A stretch of DNA of 10,063 nt, from positions 1-10,063 of the forward strand of contig CAMNIW010000035.1 in NCBI GenBank assembly GCA_946540675.1, written 5' to 3'. Each line of letters opens with the position of its first letter. Positions within the stretch are counted from its first letter, which is position 1. The notes under the pieces are model-generated. The model ran no database searches. It had not been told where the DNA came from and saw only the letters and a program-made list of their open reading frames with translations. The DNA comes from an uncultured Clostridia bacterium (GTDB lineage: Bacteria; Bacillota; Clostridia; Christensenellales; Borkfalkiaceae). A program made the position numbers and the translations under genes. Below, piece by piece: positions 6,673-10,063 of the stretch.

Positions 6673-6701
6673 AATTATATCCTTATTGAAAATATTTATA
6701 C
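6673..6701 (-). promoter_or_regulatory. Candidate promoter of the spore coat mini-operon
   Basis: On the minus strand GTATA (plus 6697-6701), 14 bases, then GGATATAATT (plus 6673-6682). This fits the forespore sigma-F consensus (GYWTA and GGNRANAMTW) at all but one position, though the spacer is a little short. The same segment includes a sigma-A-like TATAAT with no good -35. Predicted start is about 45 bases before the coat gene ATG. CotF genes are more often in mother-cell regulons, so the sigma assignment is uncertain. Confidence 0.35.
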
Positions 6702-6747
6702 CGACTATGCCGTTGAAACGTTGTCTGCGTAAAATAAAACAAACGCA

Positions 6748-6780
6748 AGGGCGGTAAAAGCGCAAAACGGCGAGCGCCCT
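6748..6780 (-). terminator. Weak hairpin after the HNH gene
   Basis: AGGGCG (6748-6753) can pair with CGCCCT (6775-6780) around a 21-base loop, and the minus strand downstream is T-rich but interrupted. It lies 5 bases after the HNH stop and could partly end the RNase G operon transcript. The stem is short, so read-through into the spore coat genes is possible. Confidence 0.3.
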
Positions 6781-6784
6781 GTTT

Positions 6785-7216
6785 CTATTTCGCATAGCGG
6801 CGAAGATACGCCAAATCGAGCGACCATTCGGGCACTTTGTTTCTTCTCGCGTGGTCTTCGTTAGCCTTGCCGAGTTCGCGCCGATAGTCCGAATAAGAAC
6901 AACCGTTCACCTTCATAAAGTGCTTTATCGCGCGTTCTTCGTCGCCTGAAAGTTGCGTTCTTCCGATATGGATAACGCTGTGACAGTCGTGACAAACCGC
7001 TACGACTTCTTCGAGTTTTTGCACGGCGTTCTTTTCGTCGTAACTCCACCTTTCGTGCGCTTCGAGCCGCTTTGCCGGTCTTCCGCATATCATACACCTG
7101 CCGTTCGCTTCGGCGTAAGCCGTCTTTCTCACGACGTCCCACATCGCGGGTTTTAAGATACTGCGAAGATTGGAATACCAGCAACTGTCCGGCACGAGTT
7201 CGAATCCGAGTTTCAT
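6785..7216 (-). CDS. Small HNH-type zinc protein
   Basis: 143-residue protein with a treble-clef zinc fold of the HNH nuclease type. Four zinc ligands are visible as CMIC (Cys41, Cys44) and CHDC (Cys75, Cys78). Between them lies AHERWSYDE (His54-Glu55), and after them HSVIHIG (His79, His83), which supply the candidate catalytic and metal-binding residues. The N-terminal 30 residues (PDSCWYSNLRSIL, then W-D-V-V-R) and a helical C-terminal part are outside the core. Stand-alone proteins of this shape are widespread and usually annotated only as HNH endonuclease; their substrate is unknown. Its ATG overlaps the stop of the thioesterase in ATGA (7213-7216), so translation is probably coupled. Last gene of the RNase G operon as I read it. 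No adjacent methylase, toxin partner or phage terminase gene supports a restriction, defence or packaging role. Confidence 0.8.
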   Translation of the reverse strand: MKLGFELVPDSCWYSNLRSILKPAMWDVVRKTAYAEANGRCMICGRPAKRLEAHERWSYDEKNAVQKLEEVVAVCHDCHSVIHIGRTQLSGDEERAIKHFMKVNGCSYSDYRRELGKANEDHARRNKVPEWSLDLAYLRRYAK

Positions 7217-7932
7217 ACTACGGTAAACTCCGCGCGGAAATTCTCCGTGTCGCCCGTAAGGGCTTTTACCCTGTATACTCCGTTTTCTTCACCGTAAAAG
7301 AGCCTGAAAGGGGTATCGGCTTTCATTTCGTTGATAAAGTCTATCGCAAAGGTCTTTATCTCCCTGCCCCTATCGAGCCTTACGGCATCCTGAATAAATT
7401 CGCAGTAACGGGCGTTGTTGACGTGTCCGTTATGGTCGAGATCGGAATATTCCGTCCTGCCGTCGTACTCAAAAAAGCCGTCGGTCGGGAAATCTTTTAT
7501 CTTCTTTATGCCTTCGGGAAAGACCTTTTGTTCGTAATATTCGCCGTCGCCGTAAGTCACTTCTCCCCCGAAGAGAATTTTACGCGTCTTAACGTTGACT
7601 ACGCACCACTTTGACGAACCCTTTATAAGAACTTTGCCTTTTTCGTCCAGAATCTCGTAGTCGCGGTCAAAATCTACCCGTCCTTCCCTGTGCGGCCAGG
7701 TGCGGAGCGTTACTTCCGCGCAGTATTCGGGATTTCTGACGACTTCGTACTTTAACCTTACGGTCACCCAGATCATATCCCGTTTTAACATTTCTTTGAA
7801 ACCTATGCCGATTATATCGGCGTGAAGAGTCGCTACCTGCTGAAAAAGGTCGAGTATCGCCTGCGGTTTTATCCTGTCTTCCGCGTCGTAATCGGAAACG
7901 CGGAGAGACGTCTTTTTTTCGTAAAATAACAT
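7213..7932 (-). CDS. Acyl-ACP thioesterase (FatA/PF01643 type)
   Basis: Cytosolic enzyme releasing free fatty acids from acyl carrier protein, ending chain elongation or recycling acyl-ACP. The 239 residues form two hotdog domains in tandem, the normal bacterial length. Domain 1 spans about 1-135, with the long hotdog helix at 24-40 and the strand MIWVTVRLKYEVVR (53-66). Domain 2 starts about 150 and holds the catalytic signature DLDHNGHVNNARY (164-176); Asn168 and His170 correspond to the NxH pair of plant FatA/FatB. The start at 7932 has GGGTGAT 4 bases upstream, lying over the end of the RNase G gene, whose stop is only 4 bases away. Its own stop overlaps the HNH gene by 4 bases. Membership in an RNA-processing operon is unexpected for a lipid enzyme. 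A 4-hydroxybenzoyl-CoA-type single hotdog protein is ruled out by length. Confidence 0.92.
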   Translation of the reverse strand: MLFYEKKTSLRVSDYDAEDRIKPQAILDLFQQVATLHADIIGIGFKEMLKRDMIWVTVRLKYEVVRNPEYCAEVTLRTWPHREGRVDFDRDYEILDEKGKVLIKGSSKWCVVNVKTRKILFGGEVTYGDGEYYEQKVFPEGIKKIKDFPTDGFFEYDGRTEYSDLDHNGHVNNARYCEFIQDAVRLDRGREIKTFAIDFINEMKADTPFRLFYGEENGVYRVKALTGDTENFRAEFTVV

Positions 7933-7936
7933 ATTA

Positions 7937-9430
7937 TCACCCTATCGTAATCGCTTTGTCGGGAAGGTCCATCACCTTGCTGTTGTCGCCCTTTATCAGA
8001 AAGAAATGCTGATGATAGGTCTTGTGCGGAATAATGAAAACCCTTTTTCCCTGCCAAATCTTTTCCATATCGTTTTTGAGAACCTGTCCGGATATTATAT
8101 AGTCGGCTATCTCGGCGTTCATATCTATGACGGCGTTTTTGTACCCGTCCGCAAAGATATCCATAAGTCCCGTGCGGACGCGCATCGCGGTATAGTCGTT
8201 GGACTGGATATAGCCGTTGCCCTGACAATACGGGCAGGGCTTCAGGAGCATCGAAACGCTCTCTTTCCTGCGCTTTTTTCTCGTTATCTCGACGAGCCCG
8301 AGCGAAGTCATGCCGACGACGGTCGCCTTTTCCCTGTCTTCGGCGAAAGCCTTTTCGAGTTCGGCGAGAAGTTGCTTTTTGTGTTCTTCTTCGGTCATAT
8401 CTATAAAGTCGACTATGATTATGCCCGAAATGTTCCTTAGGCGAAGTTGTCTTGCTATCTCTCTCGCCGCGGCGACGTTTACGCTGAACACCGTCTCTTC
8501 GAGATTGTCGCCGCCGACGTATCCGCCCGAATTTACGTCGATAGCGGTGAGCGCTTCGGTCTTGTCTATGACTATGTACGCGCCGTTGCCGAGATTTACC
8601 CTGCTTTGAAGAAGCGCGTTGACTTCTTTATCGAGTCCGAAGTATCTGAACATATCTACGTTTTTGTCGTAGAGTCTGAGTTTGTTTTTGAGCGATCCGC
8701 CGTACCGTTTGGCAAAATCCATAATTTCGGCGTACATCTTTTCGTCCGACACGACGAACTTTTCCACTTTCGGGTTGTATACGTCGCGGATAAGCCGAAG
8801 AGCCATATTCCCTTCTTCGTATATACAGGAAGGAGCGGGCATCGTGCTGAATTTTTGTTCTATCGTCCCGTACTGGTTTATAAGGAGCGACAATTCCTTT
8901 TTCAAATCCTGTCCGGAAGCACTCGCTCCCGCGGTACGGATTATTATTCCGCCGCCGTCGGGTTTTATCGCTTTGGCTAAATTAAGGAGTTTTTCGCGTT
9001 TTTTGACGTCGGTTATCTTTCTCGATACCCCGACGAAATCTATCGTCGGCATAAACACCACGAATCTCCCTGCGAAAGACAGGTTGAAAGTAAGCCTTAC
9101 GCCCTTGTTGCCCGACGGATCCTTTACCGCCTGCACCATAACTTCGTCGCCGACTTTAAGCGAAGAGACCGACGGGAGTTCCACCGATTCGAGTTCGGAC
9201 TTGTCCATAAGCATATCGCCCGCGGACAAATAACCGTTTTTATCGAGCCCGACGTCGATAAACGCCGCCTGCATTCCTTCGAGCACGTTTTCCACCCTGC
9301 CCTTGAATACGCTGCCCGTCGTAACGGTCTTGTTTTTCTTTTCTATTCTGTACTCTATCAGCCTTTCGCCGTCCGCTACCGCCCCGACGTAGTTACACCC
9401 CGAACCGTCAACGTATATGCTTACCGCCAT
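7937..9430 (-). CDS. rng: Ribonuclease G/E
   Basis: Endoribonuclease of the RNase E/G family, cutting single-stranded AU-rich sites with a 5'-monophosphate preference, in rRNA maturation and mRNA decay. From ATG 9430 it has 497 residues, close to RNase G length, with no E-type scaffold tail. Parts: S1 RNA-binding domain (about 36-115, GSVFKGRVENVLEGMQAAFI), 5'-sensor/RNase H-like region, then the DNase I-like catalytic region with Asp298 in AIDVNSGG and Asp341 in IIVDFIDM, the magnesium ligands equivalent to E. coli Asp303 and Asp346. The zinc-link CPYC (Cys399, Cys402) is present, so it should form the usual dimer. I prefer ATG 9430 to the GTG at 9436 because GAGGTGAT lies 5 bases before the ATG and overlaps the GTG. 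The GTG would overlap the upstream stop as GTGA. Confidence 0.96.
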   Translation of the reverse strand: MAVSIYVDGSGCNYVGAVADGERLIEYRIEKKNKTVTTGSVFKGRVENVLEGMQAAFIDVGLDKNGYLSAGDMLMDKSELESVELPSVSSLKVGDEVMVQAVKDPSGNKGVRLTFNLSFAGRFVVFMPTIDFVGVSRKITDVKKREKLLNLAKAIKPDGGGIIIRTAGASASGQDLKKELSLLINQYGTIEQKFSTMPAPSCIYEEGNMALRLIRDVYNPKVEKFVVSDEKMYAEIMDFAKRYGGSLKNKLRLYDKNVDMFRYFGLDKEVNALLQSRVNLGNGAYIVIDKTEALTAIDVNSGGYVGGDNLEETVFSVNVAAAREIARQLRLRNISGIIIVDFIDMTEEEHKKQLLAELEKAFAEDREKATVVGMTSLGLVEITRKKRRKESVSMLLKPCPYCQGNGYIQSNDYTAMRVRTGLMDIFADGYKNAVIDMNAEIADYIISGQVLKNDMEKIWQGKRVFIIPHKTYHQHFFLIKGDNSKVMDLPDKAITIG

Positions 9431-9432
9431 AA

Positions 9433-10044
9433 TCACCTCAATATCTCTTCAAACTGTCTGCCGTCCTGCAAAAGTCCTTTTACCTTTATCGCTTCGACGT
9501 CTTTTCCCCCGTATCTATCGACGAGTTTTTGAGTGAATTTTTCTATCCTGAGCCCGTTCCCGAAGCCGAGAACGCACTTGTATCCCCCGTCCTTTTTCTC
9601 TATCCCGTAAATGAGATGAGCGACGTTTTTTTCCTTGCCGTTCTTGTCGGTTATAATAAACTCTTCGCCGCGTAAAACTTCTTCCGGATCGAAATCCGCT
9701 ATACCCGTAACGAAGTATTCCGCTTTTACTATGTCGCTTGCCACGCCTACCTTTTTCGGCGTGTACCAGGCTCCCGTACACTTTATTCCGCGCGGAGAAA
9801 ACAGGTTGAACTTCTCTTTGAACGCGGTCGGGTCTTCTTCGGTTTCGACGACGCAATATTCGGATAAACTCTTTACCCCGACGCCTATCGGCGCCGACAT
9901 ATATACGAGCATATGCGGATTGTACCCTTGCGAATACGCGACTTCTATCTCCGCCCTGCGAAAAGTCCGCATAAGGTGACGGAGCACGTCGAGATGCGAC
10001 AAAAACTCCGCGCCGTCGGTTTTGGTATATTTAAGCAGTATCAT
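9433..10044 (-). CDS. TIGR03936/DUF2344 radical-SAM-linked protein
   Basis: 203-residue member of the DUF2344 family (TIGR03936), a small protein usually encoded next to, or fused with, a B12-binding radical SAM protein of the TIGR03960 type and upstream of RNase G in Clostridia. Biochemical role is unknown. The family hallmarks are all N-terminal: LLKYTKTDGAEFLSHLDVLR (residues 3-22), a RTFRRAEIEVAYSQGYNPHM segment (26-45) and the SAPIGVGVKSLSEYCVVE strand after it. I chose ATG 10044 over GTG 10053 because AGGTG lies 8 bases before the ATG and covers the GTG. The stop overlaps the region of the RNase G start, so the two are translationally linked. No membrane segments or signal peptide. The expected radical SAM partner would lie beyond the right edge. 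Confidence 0.93.
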   Translation of the reverse strand: MILLKYTKTDGAEFLSHLDVLRHLMRTFRRAEIEVAYSQGYNPHMLVYMSAPIGVGVKSLSEYCVVETEEDPTAFKEKFNLFSPRGIKCTGAWYTPKKVGVASDIVKAEYFVTGIADFDPEEVLRGEEFIITDKNGKEKNVAHLIYGIEKKDGGYKCVLGFGNGLRIEKFTQKLVDRYGGKDVEAIKVKGLLQDGRQFEEILR

Positions 10045-10063
10045 ACGTCGCACCTGAACACTC
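10041..10063 (-). CDS. 3' end of an upstream gene, possibly the radical SAM partner
   Basis: A minus-strand frame entering from the right edge ends in TGA at 10041-10043, overlapping the DUF2344 ATG as ATGA, like the other junctions of this operon. Only about six codons (V-F-R-C-D-V) are visible, far too few to identify. The position predicts a TIGR03960-type radical SAM protein. A second frame ending at 10031 is also open, so the frame choice is uncertain. Confidence 0.3.

Noticed and set aside
5816..6757. Plus-strand 313-codon frame
   Set aside because: Antisense to the flavin reductase remnant and both CotF genes, crossing a perfect terminator stem; Arg/Phe/Leu-rich composition without domain.
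6785..7216. HNH gene as a homing endonuclease or restriction enzyme
   Set aside because: No intron, intein, methylase or phage context; it is embedded by a 4-base overlap in a housekeeping-type operon.
8006..9233. Plus-strand frames opposite the RNase G gene
   Set aside because: Antisense to a complete, well-matched RNase G; no start sites or domains.

Overview
The window looks like chromosomal DNA of a spore-forming, anaerobic Clostridia-type Firmicute, probably an uncultured gut lineage. The evidence is strong AGGAGG-type ribosome sites, two small CotF-type spore coat genes, an RNase G operon led by a DUF2344 (radical-SAM-linked) gene, and a polysaccharide-utilisation locus with a Gram-positive-style lipoprotein. 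Base composition is moderate and codon use looks even across the intact genes. I see no rRNA, tRNA, CRISPR array, transposase or phage gene.

Left region (1-4700): a beta-mannoside utilisation locus. A cytoplasmic GH2 beta-mannosidase is followed 38 bases later by a lipoprotein sugar-binding protein of an ABC importer, which runs off the left edge. Both lie on the minus strand. A divergent AraC-family regulator on the plus strand shares the AT-rich intergenic region, where back-to-back promoter-like elements and a direct repeat that could be its operator are visible. The likely logic is that the importer captures mannose-containing oligosaccharides, the mannosidase trims them inside the cell, and the AraC protein switches the operon.

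Middle region (4700-6050): a short stretch of broken genes. It holds the C-terminal beta-sandwich of a GH32 fructosidase (minus strand), an unrecognised aromatic-rich gene tail (plus strand), and the C-terminal half of a flavin reductase with a frameshift (minus strand). None has a recognisable 5' part, yet each has a hairpin terminator beside its 3' end. The GH32 tail and the unknown tail lie back to back around position 5190, as expected of a rearrangement or deletion scar (or an assembly join).

Right region (6050-10063), all minus strand: two small CotF-family spore coat genes form a mini-operon with its own terminator and a candidate promoter. Upstream of them is a tightly packed operon, in transcription order: the end of an unseen gene at the right edge, a DUF2344/TIGR03936 protein, ribonuclease G/E, an acyl-ACP thioesterase and a small HNH-type zinc protein. 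Junctions are 3 to 4-base overlaps or gaps, implying translational coupling. The familiar Firmicute neighbour of this RNase G, rplU (ribosomal protein L21), does not follow here; the thioesterase and HNH genes take that place.

I did not find a convincing new multi-gene system. The most unusual parts are the cluster of gene tails, with its internally repeated NPDGY-containing reading frame, and the coupling of an HNH protein to an acyl-ACP thioesterase in an RNA-processing operon.
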